Counted from the stretch's first letter, positions 1 through 8,329 are shown. The stretch is 64,000 bases of DNA from an uncultured Allobosea sp. (GCF_945956895.1 NZ_CAMFJF010000005.1:62001-126000), one strand, 5' to 3'. Notes: a model not told the origin generated them from the letters alone. Numbers and translations: made by a program.

Positions 1-569
1 TCGCCGGCATCGACGAGAAGGGCCCGGCCAAGCCGGCCGGCCTCGAAACCGGCGACGTGATCGTCAAGTTCGACGGCAAGGACGTGAAGGATTCGCGCGA
101 CCTGCCGCGCATCGTCGCGGCGACGCCGGTCGGCAAGGACGTGCCGATCCTCGTGATCCGCAAGGGCAAGGAAGAAACCAAGACGGTCAAGCTCGGCCGC
201 CTCGAGGATGGCGAGAAGGTCCAGACGGCCTCGGCGAACAAGCCGACGGCCGAGCCGGCCAAGCCCGCCGTGACGACCGCGCTGGGCCTCGAGTTCTCGC
301 CGCAGACGGACGAACTCAAGAAGCGTTACACGATCAAGGACGGCCTCAAGGGCGTGGTCATCACCAAGGTCGACGCCAATTCGAACGCCGCCGACAAGCG
401 CATCCTCGTCGGCGAGCTGATCGTCGAGGTCGGCCAGGAGCCGGTCAACGCGCCGCAGGATGTGACCAAGCGGCTGGACGCGCTCAAGAAGGAAGGCAAG
501 AAGTCGGCCCTCCTGCTCATCTCGAACGGCCAGGGCGAGGTCCGCTTCGTCGCGGTGTCGATGAACTGA
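1..569 (+). CDS. degP: DegP/Do-type periplasmic serine protease, C-terminal part (5' end outside window)
   Basis: The open frame runs in from the left edge (first whole codon at base 3) to TGA at 567-569, so only the last 189 residues are present. They carry two PDZ-type modules: the end of PDZ1 (GLETGDVIVKFDGKDV, residues about 12-28 of the visible part) and a second PDZ after a Lys/Pro/Ala-rich linker. This is the usual C-terminal layout of Do/DegQ/MucD-type HtrA proteases, which degrade or chaperone misfolded envelope proteins in the periplasm. The catalytic His-Asp-Ser domain lies outside the window, so protease activity is inferred from the family. A strong terminator follows 25 bases after the stop. 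Confidence 0.85.
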   Translation, partial: AGIDEKGPAKPAGLETGDVIVKFDGKDVKDSRDLPRIVAATPVGKDVPILVIRKGKEETKTVKLGRLEDGEKVQTASANKPTAEPAKPAVTTALGLEFSPQTDELKKRYTIKDGLKGVVITKVDANSNAADKRILVGELIVEVGQEPVNAPQDVTKRLDALKKEGKKSALLLISNGQGEVRFVAVSMN

Positions 570-593
570 GACTGGCGGTATCCAAAGAATATG

Positions 594-622
594 AAGGGCG
601 GTCCGGTCGGCCGCCCTTTTTC
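594..622 (+). terminator. Rho-independent terminator of the degP-like gene
   Basis: AAGGGCGG at 594-601 pairs with CCGCCCTT at 611-618 across a 9-base loop, and the stem runs into a T-rich tract. It lies 25 bases after the protease stop codon and directly before a family A repeat. Confidence 0.8.
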
Positions 623-626
623 TTTT

Positions 627-724
627 CGTCATTGCGAGGAGCGAAGCGACGAAGCAATCCAGGGGGCCGGGTTGGACGTCTCACCCAGTCCCCCTGGATT
701 GCTTCGCTACGCTCGCAATGACGG
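627..724. repeat. Palindromic intergenic repeat, family A, copy 1
   Basis: The left arm begins CGTCATTGCGAGGAGCGAAG and the right arm ends GCTACGCTCGCAATGACGG, with a complementary CCAGGGGG/CCCCCTGG core. The whole element can fold into one long hairpin. Related copies lie at 34916-35013, 40241-40337, 47065-47152 and 53698-53785. It contains no open frame of note. Confidence 0.85.
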
Positions 725-801
725 TTCTGCCGGATGAGAAACCGGACTAGATACGAGGCGAGGCGCCGCGTCCGAGCAGGCGGGCGCTGGGAGAGACCGA
801 G

Positions 802-1143
802 ATGAAGATCAGCGAGATTCCCTTCGTTACCACCGACTGGACGACGATCCCCGTGGAGCGCCATGCCGGCGACAGCGGCGAGGCGACCTGGCGCGTCCAG
901 TATTTCGGCCCGGAGGACAACCGCATCCGGGTGCGGATGGTCGAGTATTCGCCGGGCTATGTCGCCGACCACTGGTGCTCGAAGGGGCACATCATCCTGT
1001 GCCTCGAAGGCGAGATGGAAACCACGCTTGCGGACGGGCGCGTGCTGCCCCTCAAGGCCGGCATGAGCTATCAGGTCGCCGACAATGCCGAGGCGCATCG
1101 CTCCGCGACCAAGACCGGCGCGAAGCTCTTCATCGTCGATTGA
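802..1143 (+). CDS. Small single-domain cupin (DHCW-motif type)
   Basis: This 113-residue protein is a single beta-barrel cupin. It holds the motif DHWCSKGH (about residues 59-66), where a DHCW-type segment replaces the usual metal-binding HxH of cupin motif 1. Motif 2 (KAGMSYQVADNAEAH) follows. No signal peptide is seen, so it is probably cytosolic. The start ATG is preceded by GGGAGAGACCGAG, a reasonable ribosome site. The family has no firmly assigned reaction, so function is unknown. It is a lone gene between a family A repeat and a convergent serB. Confidence 0.8.
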   Translation: MKISEIPFVTTDWTTIPVERHAGDSGEATWRVQYFGPEDNRIRVRMVEYSPGYVADHWCSKGHIILCLEGEMETTLADGRVLPLKAGMSYQVADNAEAHRSATKTGAKLFIVD

Positions 1144-1169
1144 AGCGCGGCCTATCAAACCTAAACGCG

Positions 1170-1209
1170 GGTCATCCCGGATATTCGCTTCGCTCCGTCC
1201 GGGATGACA
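1170..1209. repeat. Short palindromic repeat, family D
   Basis: GTCATCCCGG and CCGGGATGAC form inverted arms around a short GC-rich centre. It sits between the convergent cupin and serB genes, where it could act as a bidirectional transcript end. Longer relatives are at 36479-36568 and, degenerate, at 19236-19335. Confidence 0.65.
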
Positions 1210-1227
1210 GGTATTTCGAGCGCTGGA

Positions 1228-2115
1228 TCAGCCGCGGACGATCTCGCTGCCCGTGTAGCCCTGGGCATAGAGCAGGGCGGTGAGATCGGCATGGTCGAGC
1301 CGGGCATCGGCCGCCGCCGCCACCGTCGGCTTGGCACGGAAGGCTGCACCCAGACCCGCCTCGCCGAGCATGGCGAGATCGTTGGCGCCGTCGCCGACGG
1401 CCAAGGTCTGCGCGGGCGCGAGCTTGAAGCGGGCGCGCAATTCGATGAGCGCATCCAGCTTGGCCTGCTTGCCGAGGATCGGATCGGCGACCTCGCCGTT
1501 CAGGATGCCGTCGCTGGCGATCAGCGTGTTCGAGCGGTGCTCGTCGAAGCCGATGGTCTGGCCGATCGGCCCGGTGAAGACGGTGAAGCCGCCCGAGACG
1601 AGAGCCGTATAGCCGCTATTCGCCCGCATCGTCTGGACCAGTTCGCGACCACCCGGCGTCAGGGTGATGCGGTCACGGATGATCTCGCCGACGACGGAGA
1701 GGGGCACGCCCTTCAGCAGGGCGACGCGCTCGCGCAGCGCCGGTTCGAAATCGATCTCGCCGCGCATGGCGCGTTCGGTGATCGCGGCGACATGCTCCTT
1801 CAACCCGACGACGGCGGCGAGCTCGTCGATGCATTCCTGGCCGATCATCGTCGAATCCATGTCGGCGAGGAACAGCGCCTTGCGGCGGGTCGCTGCCGGC
1901 TGGACGATGACATCGATCGCGGCGCCGTCCAGAGCGGTCCGGATATCGGCTTCGAGCTTGCGCGCGTCGGCCGCTTCCGCGAAGAGGTCGGCTGCGATTT
2001 CGCCGTCGAGCACGGCTGTGCCGGTAGTGCCCGGCACAGCGCGGCCAAGGCGGGCGAGAAGGGTTTCGCCGACGAGCGCCTGGCCGTGGGCGGATACGAG
2101 TGTGGCGACGAGCAT
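1228..2115 (-). CDS. serB: Phosphoserine phosphatase SerB
   Basis: This 295-residue cytosolic HAD-superfamily enzyme catalyses the last step of serine synthesis, O-phosphoserine to serine. HAD motif I is DMDSTM at residues 85-90 (nucleophile Asp85, acid/base Asp87). Motif II is SGGFTVF, and motif IV is GDGANDLAML near residue 245. The N-terminal 80 residues resemble the regulatory ACT-like extension of the family. The ATG at 2113-2115 was chosen because the protein then begins MLVATLVS, as in relatives; the much longer open frame upstream is antisense to miaA. The miaA gene diverges 12 bases away, so the two promoters must overlap each other's coding ends. Confidence 0.93.
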   Translation of the reverse strand: MLVATLVSAHGQALVGETLLARLGRAVPGTTGTAVLDGEIAADLFAEAADARKLEADIRTALDGAAIDVIVQPAATRRKALFLADMDSTMIGQECIDELAAVVGLKEHVAAITERAMRGEIDFEPALRERVALLKGVPLSVVGEIIRDRITLTPGGRELVQTMRANSGYTALVSGGFTVFTGPIGQTIGFDEHRSNTLIASDGILNGEVADPILGKQAKLDALIELRARFKLAPAQTLAVGDGANDLAMLGEAGLGAAFRAKPTVAAAADARLDHADLTALLYAQGYTGSEIVRG

Positions 2116-2127
2116 GTGAGGGACCGG

Positions 2128-3054
2128 GTGAAGGCGGAAGGGCAATTCGGCGCGGTGCTCATCGCAGGTCCGACCGCGAGCGGCAAGTCCGCGCTGGCGA
2201 TCGAGATCGCGCGTCGCACCGGCGGGACCGTCGTCAACGCGGATTCCATGCAGGTCTATGCCGATCTGCGCGTTCTCTCGGCGAGGCCGAGCGAAGCGGA
2301 GGAGGCGATGGTGCCGCACCGCCTCTACGGCCACGTTGATGGCGCCGTGAACTATTCGGCGATGCGCTATGCCGCCGATGTGACGGAGTTGCTCGCCGAT
2401 CTGCGTGCAAAAGGCTCGCTGCCGATCCTGGTCGGGGGCACGGGGCTCTATTTCAAGGCTGTCACCGAAGGTTTCTCGGCGATGCCACCGGTGCCGGAGG
2501 CGGTGCGGGCCGCCTTCCGCACCCATGCCGATGGGCGCGAGACGGCGGCGCTCCATGGCGAGCTCGCGGCTTGTGATCCCGCCATGGCGGAGCGATTGCG
2601 GCCAAGCGACCGGATGCGGATCATGCGGGCATTGGAGGTCTTCCGGGCGACGGGGCGTTCGTTGGCGAGTTTCCAGGGCGAGCGCGAGCCGGGACCTCTG
2701 GGTCAGGTGCCGACGCTGCGCCTCTTCGTGCATCCCGAACGCGAGGCCATCAGGGAGCGGATCGACCGGCGCTTCGAGACGATGATGGGGGAGGGTGCGC
2801 TGGATGAGGTCGCGCGGTTGAAGCGACGCGGGCTCGATCCCTTGCTGCCGATCATGCGCGCCCATGGCGTGCCTGGCTTGATCGCCCATCTCGACGGCGC
2901 GATCACGCTGGACGAGGCGATCCGGCGCGGCCAGGCCGATACGCGCGCCTATGCCAAACGGCAGGTGACGTGGTTCCGCCACCAGATGGAAGGGTGGGAA
3001 GCGGTCGCTCCGGAGGCCGCGCTGGAGGCGGCCATCCGACACCTCGGCTGCTGA
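2128..3054 (+). CDS. miaA: tRNA dimethylallyltransferase MiaA
   Basis: This 308-residue enzyme transfers the dimethylallyl group from DMAPP to A37 of tRNAs reading UNN codons. The P-loop GPTASGKS lies at residues 14-21, followed by DSMQVY, GGTGLYF and the C-terminal RQVTWFRHQ segment that contacts tRNA. Length matches the family (about 300). GTG at 2128 was chosen because GAGGG sits about 6 bases upstream; GTG at 2116 is an in-frame alternative adding four residues. The gene is head to head with serB and is followed by a family B repeat and a convergent GGDEF gene. Confidence 0.92.
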   Translation: MKAEGQFGAVLIAGPTASGKSALAIEIARRTGGTVVNADSMQVYADLRVLSARPSEAEEAMVPHRLYGHVDGAVNYSAMRYAADVTELLADLRAKGSLPILVGGTGLYFKAVTEGFSAMPPVPEAVRAAFRTHADGRETAALHGELAACDPAMAERLRPSDRMRIMRALEVFRATGRSLASFQGEREPGPLGQVPTLRLFVHPEREAIRERIDRRFETMMGEGALDEVARLKRRGLDPLLPIMRAHGVPGLIAHLDGAITLDEAIRRGQADTRAYAKRQVTWFRHQMEGWEAVAPEAALEAAIRHLGC

Positions 3055-3078
3055 CGGCTGGTTTGGATAGTCCTCAAG

Positions 3079-3189
3079 CCCTCATCCTGAGGAGGCCCGT
3101 AGGGCCGTCTCGAAGGATGATCCAGAAGGCTCCCGAACCATCTGGAGCATCCTTCGAGACGCCGCTCATGCGGCTCCTCAGGATGAGGG
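3079..3189. repeat. Palindromic intergenic repeat, family B, copy 1
   Basis: CCCTCATCCTGAGGAG at the left and CTCCTCAGGATGAGGG at the right are exact inverted arms. Inner arms TCTCGAAGGAT and ATCCTTCGAGA add to the stem. It separates convergent miaA and the GGDEF gene. A second copy is at 6794-6918. Confidence 0.85.
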
Positions 3190-3217
3190 CTTGCATTTGC
3201 GAATGGGTTGCTGACGT

Positions 3218-4681
3218 TCAGGCCGCCGCGGCGACGGGGGCGGGATCGGCGAGGCCGAGGCGGTTGCGGCCTTCGTTCTTGGCGCGATAGAGCGCCTGGT
3301 CGGCACGGGCGGTCAGCGATGCCAGCGTTTCGCTGGGTTGGCGGGCGGCGATGCCGAGGCTTGCGGTCACCCTGAGCGCCAGGGTTTCGGACACCGGCAT
3401 CGAGCGGGTGAGCAGGGCGCCCTGGATCTGACGGGCACTGGCCGCGGCGGAGGCGAGGTCGCTGCCTTGCAGCAGGATGCCGAATTCCTCGCCGCCGAAG
3501 CGGCCGACCAGATTGCGCTCGTTGCGGAACTGCCCGAGCAGGAGGTCGGCGAAGGCACGGATCACCGCATCGCCGGCCGGGTGGCCATAGGTGTCGTTGA
3601 CCTGCTTGAAGTGATCGAGATCGACGATGATCAGGGCGAGCTCGGTGCCGGCGGCTTCGCTCGCGGCGATGGCGGCATTGGCCTTTTCGGTAAAGGAGCG
3701 GCGGTTGAGCAGCGCCGTGAGCGGATCGGTCTCCGCGAGGCGGCGCAATTCGTTCTCCCGCTCCTCGCGCAGGCCGATCTCCTCGGAGAGGGCGCGGCGG
3801 GTGGCGCGCTCGCGCCCGATCTCGAGCGCCAGGGTGGCGGCGCGCATTTGCAGGGTCTGATTGGCGACCGTCAGGTCGGTGATATCCGTCAGCGTCAGCA
3901 AGAGTCCGTCGCCGAGCGGTGCGATCGCGACCCTGAGCCAGGTCGTCGCGCCATTATGCGTGAACGAGGCTTCGAGCATGTCGGGGCGCTGCAGGTCGAT
4001 GGCATAGAGGCAGCGGCGCCAGATCGAGGGTTCGTGCAGGAAGGGCAGGGTCTCGCGTCCATCGGTGTCGAGCAGATTGACGTCCGGACGGCCGCTCAGC
4101 TCGGCGGCGCGCTGGTTGGCGGTGACGACGACGGCCTGCTCGATCCGGTTGGCGGCGTCGCGGATGAAGCGCAGCGCGACGATGCCGCTGGGGGAGCTTT
4201 CAAGCACGGCATTGAGCAGGTCCTCGCGGAACTGCAGCGGCCGGCTGAAGGCGACGATGAAGCGGCGGCCGTCCCGCGTGACCGTCGGCAGCACCAGGCG
4301 TTCCCACAAGGCGACGCGCACCGCCTGGGTCGAGCGGTGCACGGTGTAGAGCGGGCGGTCCTGCGCCAGGGCCTGGTCGAAGCTGTCGATCGTGAAGCGG
4401 GCGACGCGCTCGCGCATGCCCGAGAGGCGTTGCCCGAGGCGGGTGGCTCCGGAGTAGCGCACGATTTCGCGGCCGAAATGCAACCAGCGGTAATCGCCGT
4501 CTCCGGTCGGCTCGAGGATCATCAGGTCGTCGCCGAAATCCGGTAGCAGCGTGGCGGCGAGCGCCTCATAGGCGACGGCCTCGTTCTCGTTGCGATGAAG
4601 CACGAAGCGGCGCAGGATCTGCGCGATTTCCGGTGCGTGCGCGCGCGCCGCGATATTCTCGGAGTGGACCTCGTAATACAT
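3218..4681 (-). CDS. Diguanylate cyclase with long N-terminal sensor region
   Basis: This 487-residue protein ends in a GGDEF domain (about residues 310-475) with an intact GGEEF active-site motif, the DLDHFKQVNDTYGH metal/GTP segment and TASLGIA, so c-di-GMP synthesis is expected. The canonical RxxD inhibitory site upstream of GGEEF is not present (the segment reads RNERNLVGRF). A PAS-like region (about residues 150-270, with LTLTDITD) and a coiled-coil stretch precede the catalytic domain. The first 130 residues are not recognised. No transmembrane segments are evident, so it is likely cytosolic. It is monocistronic, with its start close to the ilv leader promoter, which points the other way. 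Confidence 0.88.
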   Translation of the reverse strand: MYYEVHSENIAARAHAPEIAQILRRFVLHRNENEAVAYEALAATLLPDFGDDLMILEPTGDGDYRWLHFGREIVRYSGATRLGQRLSGMRERVARFTIDSFDQALAQDRPLYTVHRSTQAVRVALWERLVLPTVTRDGRRFIVAFSRPLQFREDLLNAVLESSPSGIVALRFIRDAANRIEQAVVVTANQRAAELSGRPDVNLLDTDGRETLPFLHEPSIWRRCLYAIDLQRPDMLEASFTHNGATTWLRVAIAPLGDGLLLTLTDITDLTVANQTLQMRAATLALEIGRERATRRALSEEIGLREERENELRRLAETDPLTALLNRRSFTEKANAAIAASEAAGTELALIIVDLDHFKQVNDTYGHPAGDAVIRAFADLLLGQFRNERNLVGRFGGEEFGILLQGSDLASAAASARQIQGALLTRSMPVSETLALRVTASLGIAARQPSETLASLTARADQALYRAKNEGRNRLGLADPAPVAAAA

Positions 4682-4805
4682 AGCCGTCCCGGTTCGAGCG
4701 TGCTTACGTTAGGGCCGACGGATTGAGAAAGTGTTCCCTAAAGGCACGACATTTTCAGGAGCGGGCGGCCGGTGGCTCTTTAGGGGCTCTTAGCCATGTT
4801 AACGC

Positions 4806-4834
4806 TTGACCGGCTGCACGCCCTCCGTTAGCGT
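4806..4834 (+). promoter_or_regulatory. Putative sigma-70 promoter of the ilvI leader
   Basis: TTGACC at 4806-4811 and TAGCGT at 4829-4834 are separated by 17 bases. A start near 4841 would put the leader peptide ATG about 16 bases into the transcript. This is based on sequence match only. Confidence 0.45.
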
Positions 4835-4856
4835 TCGGCAACTTTCGCCAAGGATC

Positions 4857-4901
4857 ATGAGCGCGATGCGCAAGCTTATTCTCGTAGAGGTGCGCTGGTA
4901 G
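4857..4901 (+). CDS. ilvL: ilvI leader peptide (attenuator peptide)
   Basis: A 14-codon frame starts at ATG 4857 behind AAGGA and reads MSAMRKLILVEVRW, then TAG. A second in-frame ATG at 4866 gives an 11-residue version and has better spacing from AAGGA. Five of the last eight codons specify Leu, Ile, Leu, Val and Val, the end products of the pathway. The frame ends inside a region that can form competing RNA hairpins followed by a terminator just before ilvI. This is the classical arrangement for ribosome-mediated attenuation of branched-chain amino acid operons in proteobacteria. The peptide itself probably has no other job. Confidence 0.75.
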   Translation: MSAMRKLILVEVRW

Positions 4902-4970
4902 GGGCCGGTTTAACAACCGGGCGTCCCCGACGCCAGCGCACGCCCAGGCCCCTCCGAGGGCCTTTTTTAT
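4890..4970 (+). promoter_or_regulatory. ilvI transcription attenuator (competing hairpins plus terminator)
   Basis: The terminator stem is AGGCCC 4946-4951 with GGGCCT 4958-4963, followed by a T run. Two other pairings compete. GTGCGCTGG 4890-4898 pairs perfectly with CCAGCGCAC 4933-4941. AGGGGCC 4900-4906 pairs perfectly with GGCCCCT 4947-4953, which destroys the terminator. A ribosome stalled on the Leu/Ile/Val codons (4875-4892) would cover the first pairing site and leave 4900-4906 free as antiterminator. A ribosome at the stop codon (4899-4901) would cover 4900-4906 and allow termination. The pairings are seen in the sequence; the mechanism is inferred from known ilv leaders. Confidence 0.75.
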
Positions 4971-5016
4971 TGCCCGCATTCCAGACAGACCAGAAGACCA
5001 GCCGCAGGAGAGCGTA

Positions 5017-6780
5017 ATGAGCGAGATGATGACCGGCGCCGAGATGGTCGTCCGCGCGCTTCAGGATCAGGGTGTCGAGCACCTGTTCGGTTATCCGGGC
5101 GGCGCCGTACTCCCGATCTACGACGCCATTTTCCAGCAGGACAAGGTCAAGCACGTCCTCGTCCGCCACGAGCAGGGCGCCGTCCATGCCGCCGAGGGCT
5201 ATGCCCGGTCCGGCCCTGGCAAGGTCGGCTGCGTGCTCGTCACCTCCGGCCCCGGCGCGACCAATGCCGTCACCGGCCTGACCGATGCGCTGCTCGACTC
5301 GATCCCGCTGGTCGTCATCACCGGGCAAGTCCCGACGCATCTGATCGGCTCCGACGCCTTCCAGGAATGCGATACGGTCGGCATCACCCGCTCCTGCACC
5401 AAGCACAACTATCTGGTGAAGAGCATCCACGACCTGCCGCGCATCCTGCACGAGGCGTTCTACGTCGCAGCGAACGGCCGCCCGGGCCCGGTCGTGATCG
5501 ACATCCCCAAGGATATCCAGTTCGCCTCCGGCTCCTATACCCGGCCGCGTGACAACCAGCACAAGACCTACCGCCCGGTGGTCAAGGGCGACCTGAACAA
5601 GATCAAGGCCGCGGTTGAGCTGATCGCAAGCGCGAAGCGGCCGGTCTTCTATACGGGTGGCGGCGTGATCAATTCCGGCCCGCATGCCTCGGCGCTGCTG
5701 CGCGAACTGGCGCGGCTGACGGGCTTCCCGGTCACCTCGACGCTGATGGGGCTCGGCGCCTTCCCGGCCGCTGACAAGCAGTGGCTCGGCATGCTGGGCA
5801 TGCACGGCACCTACGAAGCAAACCTCGCGATGCATGACTGCGACGTCATGATCAATATCGGCGCGCGCTTCGACGACCGCATCACCGGGCGCATTGACGG
5901 CTTCTCGCCGCGCTCGAAGAAGATCCATATCGACATCGACCCGTCCTCGATCAACAAGACGGTCAAGGTCGATATCGGCATCGTCGGCGACTGCGCCCAT
6001 GTGCTCGAGGACATGGTCCGGATCTGGCGCGAGACCGGCGCCCAGGTCGACAAGACCGCGCTCGCCGCCTGGTGGACGCAGATCGATGGCTGGCGCAGCC
6101 GCAAGAGCCTCGCCTACAAGCGCTCGGACACGATCATCAAGCCGCAATATGCGCTGGAGCGCCTCCATGCGCTGACGAAGGACCGCGATACCTACATCAC
6201 GACCGAGGTCGGCCAGCATCAGATGTGGGCCGCGCAGTACCTGCATTTCCAGGAGCCCAATCGCTGGATGACTTCGGGCGGCCTCGGCACGATGGGCTAC
6301 GGCCTGCCGGCGGCGATCGGCGTGCAGATGAAGCACCCCAAGGCCCTCGTCATCGACGTCGCCGGCGAGGCCTCGATCCTGATGAACATGCAGGAAATGT
6401 CGACGGCGGTGCAGTACCGGCTGCCGGTGAAGATCTTCATCCTCAACAACGAGTACATGGGCATGGTGCGCCAGTGGCAGGAACTGCTGCATGGCGGGCG
6501 CTATTCGGAGAGCTATTCGCAGTCCCTGCCGGATTTCGTGAAGCTGGCCGAGGCCTATGGCGGCCACGGCATCCGCTGCGACGACCCGGCCAAGCTCGAC
6601 GCCGCGATCATGGAGATGATCGAGACGCCCGGCCCGGTGATCTTCGACTGCCTCGTCGCCAAGGAAGAGAACTGCTTCCCGATGATCCCGTCGGGCAAGG
6701 CGCATAACGAGATGATCCTGCCCGATTTCGAAGGCGATACCGGCCAGATCATCGACGCCAAAGGCAAGCAGCTCGTCTGA
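5017..6780 (+). CDS. ilvI: Acetolactate synthase, large (catalytic) subunit
   Basis: This 587-residue ThDP enzyme makes acetolactate and acetohydroxybutyrate, the first common step of Val/Leu/Ile synthesis. The catalytic Glu is Glu52 in HEQGA. The ThDP/Mg motif reads AGEASILMN at 449-457, with Glu where many homologues have Asp; I recall GEAS in rhizobial relatives. The C-terminal VRQWQELLHGGRYSES segment is typical. AGGAG at 5006-5010 supports the ATG. Expression is probably governed by the leader attenuator just upstream. The regulatory subunit gene ilvH is not adjacent: a racemase and a GST gene lie between. Confidence 0.95.
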   Translation: MSEMMTGAEMVVRALQDQGVEHLFGYPGGAVLPIYDAIFQQDKVKHVLVRHEQGAVHAAEGYARSGPGKVGCVLVTSGPGATNAVTGLTDALLDSIPLVVITGQVPTHLIGSDAFQECDTVGITRSCTKHNYLVKSIHDLPRILHEAFYVAANGRPGPVVIDIPKDIQFASGSYTRPRDNQHKTYRPVVKGDLNKIKAAVELIASAKRPVFYTGGGVINSGPHASALLRELARLTGFPVTSTLMGLGAFPAADKQWLGMLGMHGTYEANLAMHDCDVMINIGARFDDRITGRIDGFSPRSKKIHIDIDPSSINKTVKVDIGIVGDCAHVLEDMVRIWRETGAQVDKTALAAWWTQIDGWRSRKSLAYKRSDTIIKPQYALERLHALTKDRDTYITTEVGQHQMWAAQYLHFQEPNRWMTSGGLGTMGYGLPAAIGVQMKHPKALVIDVAGEASILMNMQEMSTAVQYRLPVKIFILNNEYMGMVRQWQELLHGGRYSESYSQSLPDFVKLAEAYGGHGIRCDDPAKLDAAIMEMIETPGPVIFDCLVAKEENCFPMIPSGKAHNEMILPDFEGDTGQIIDAKGKQLV

Positions 6781-6793
6781 GCCCGTCCAGACT

Positions 6794-6918
6794 CCCTCAG
6801 CCCTCATCCTGAGGAGCCGCATAGCGGCGTCTCGAAGGATGCTCCAGTGGGTGGGGAGGGATCTGGATCATCCTTCGAGACGCGGGCTTTGCCCGCTCCT
6901 CAGGATGAGGGCTGAGGG
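6794..6918. repeat. Palindromic intergenic repeat, family B, copy 2
   Basis: The arms are extended here relative to copy 1: CCCTCAGCCCTCATCC at the left (from 6794) matches GGATGAGGGCTGAGGG at the right (to 6918) exactly. Inner arms TCTCGAAGGAT and ATCCTTCGAGA are also present. It lies between ilvI and the racemase gene and could end or attenuate the ilvI transcript before ilvH. Confidence 0.85.
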
Positions 6919-6938
6919 TACGATTGAAGGAAAGCACC

Positions 6939-7649
6939 ATGGCCACCATCGGTTTGATCGGCGGGATGAGCTGGGAGTCGACCGCGGTCTATTACCGGCT
7001 CCTCAACGAGGGCGTGCGCGCGCGTTCGGGTGGGCTGCATTCGGCCGACGTGCTGCTGCATTCGGTCGATTTCGCAGGGATCGCGGAGATGCAGGCGAAG
7101 GGCGACTGGGCCGCGGCCGGCGCGGCGCTAGCCGCAAGCGCGCGTCGCCTCGAACAGGGCGGTGCTTCCTGCCTCGTGCTCTGCACCAACACCATGCACA
7201 AGGTCGCCGATCAGATCATCGCCGCGACCAAGCTGCCATTCCTGCATCTCGCCGACGTGACGGCACGGGCGGTGCTGGCGTCCTCGTCGCGCCGGCCGCT
7301 CTTGCTGGCGACGCGTTTCACCATGGAACAGGGTTTCTATCGCGACCGGCTCAGGGCCTTCGGTGTCGAGGTGCTGGTGCCGCCCCCCGAGGAGCGCGAC
7401 GACGTCCATCGCATCATCTACGAGGAATTGTGCCGGGGGCGGATCGAGCCGGCCTCGCGCGAGCGCTACCGCGCCATCGTCGCACGCGCCGCGAAGGAAG
7501 AGGGCGCCGATGGCGTTATCCTCGGCTGCACCGAGATCGGCCTCTTGCTGTCGCAGGGCGATGTTTCCGTGCCAGTGTTCGACACAACAGCTCTGCATGT
7601 CCAGGCGGCGCTCGATTTCGTCGACGAGTGGGAGGTCGCCGCGGCATGA
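6939..7649 (+). CDS. Aspartate/glutamate racemase family protein
   Basis: This 236-residue protein belongs to the cofactor-independent Asp/Glu racemase superfamily. It begins MATIGLIGGMSWEST and has both catalytic Cys contexts: CLVLCTNTMH (about residues 78-87) and LGCTEIGLL (about 192-200). These two Cys normally act as the proton donor and acceptor for racemisation; the amino acid used cannot be told from sequence. ATG 6939 was chosen over an upstream TTG because GAAGGAAAG precedes it and the protein then starts as relatives do. Its stop overlaps the start of the GST gene by 4 bases, so the two are translationally coupled. Confidence 0.85.
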   Translation: MATIGLIGGMSWESTAVYYRLLNEGVRARSGGLHSADVLLHSVDFAGIAEMQAKGDWAAAGAALAASARRLEQGGASCLVLCTNTMHKVADQIIAATKLPFLHLADVTARAVLASSSRRPLLLATRFTMEQGFYRDRLRAFGVEVLVPPPEERDDVHRIIYEELCRGRIEPASRERYRAIVARAAKEEGADGVILGCTEIGLLLSQGDVSVPVFDTTALHVQAALDFVDEWEVAAA

Positions 7650-8329
7650 AGCTTCTGATCGGCAACAAATGCTACTCGTCCTGGTCGCTCCGGGCCTGGC
7701 TGCTGATGCGCGCGACCGGGATCGCCTTCACCGAACAGCTCGTGCTGCTCGACGAGCCCGGCTTCAAGGAGGCGATCTTCGCGGTTGCGCCCGGCAGCGG
7801 CGGCACCGTGCCGACGCTGGTCGACGGCGAGATCGCCGTCTGGGAGACGCTGGCGATCTGCGAATACCTGCATGACACGCAGCCTGAGGCCGGCATCTGG
7901 CCGCGCGACAAGGCTGCCCGCGCCCATGCGCGCGCCATCTCCAGCGAGATGCATGCCGGCTTCACCGCGCTGCGCGGGGCCTGCCCGATGAATCTCGGCA
8001 AGCGTTTCGCCGCGCGAGATCGCGGCCCCGGCGTCGCCCGTGATGTCGAGCGATTGACTGGGCTGTGGCGGCGCGCGCGCGAGCGCTTCGGTGCCGGCGG
8101 GCCCTTCCTCTATGGCGCCTTCTCGGCGGCGGACGCGATGTATGCGCCGGTCGTCACGCGGCTCGACACCTACGGCATCGTCGTCGATCCGGTCTCGCGG
8201 GATTACATGCAGGCGGTGCTCGCGCTGCCCGCCTATCGCGAGTGGCTTGCCGCCGCGCTGGTGGAGCCCTGGATCGTAGCGCAGGACGAGGTCGACGAAC
8301 CCGTGCTCGTCAATCTCCGCAACAGCTGA
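7646..8329 (+). CDS. Glutathione S-transferase family protein
   Basis: This 227-residue protein has the thioredoxin-like N-terminal GST domain (KLLIGNKCYSSWSLR, then GGTVPTLVDG and ETLAICEYL, about residues 2-80) and an all-helical C-terminal domain. The YSSWSLR segment is where the glutathione-activating residue lies in this subfamily. The substrate is unknown; cytosolic conjugation or thiol chemistry is expected. It overlaps the racemase gene by ATGA, and ilvH begins 51 bases later, so it may be part of an ilvI-racemase-gst-ilvH transcript. Its insertion between ilvI and ilvH is unusual. Confidence 0.85.
   Translation: MKLLIGNKCYSSWSLRAWLLMRATGIAFTEQLVLLDEPGFKEAIFAVAPGSGGTVPTLVDGEIAVWETLAICEYLHDTQPEAGIWPRDKAARAHARAISSEMHAGFTALRGACPMNLGKRFAARDRGPGVARDVERLTGLWRRARERFGAGGPFLYGAFSAADAMYAPVVTRLDTYGIVVDPVSRDYMQAVLALPAYREWLAAALVEPWIVAQDEVDEPVLVNLRNS

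Noticed and set aside
627-724. Family A repeats as a CRISPR array or riboswitch
   Set aside because: Copies are single, dispersed and long hairpins with no regular spacing and no cas genes. Their position is at gene ends and not before coding starts.
1204-2127. Long open frame upstream of and in frame with miaA, making a 616-residue protein
   Set aside because: It is antisense to serB and the protein shows no family pattern until the MiaA P-loop. High GC gives long shadow frames in this window.
4876-6822. 648-residue minus-strand open frame opposite ilvI
   Set aside because: It is the codon-position shadow of ilvI; the protein is His/Asp/Arg-rich low complexity with no recognisable domain.
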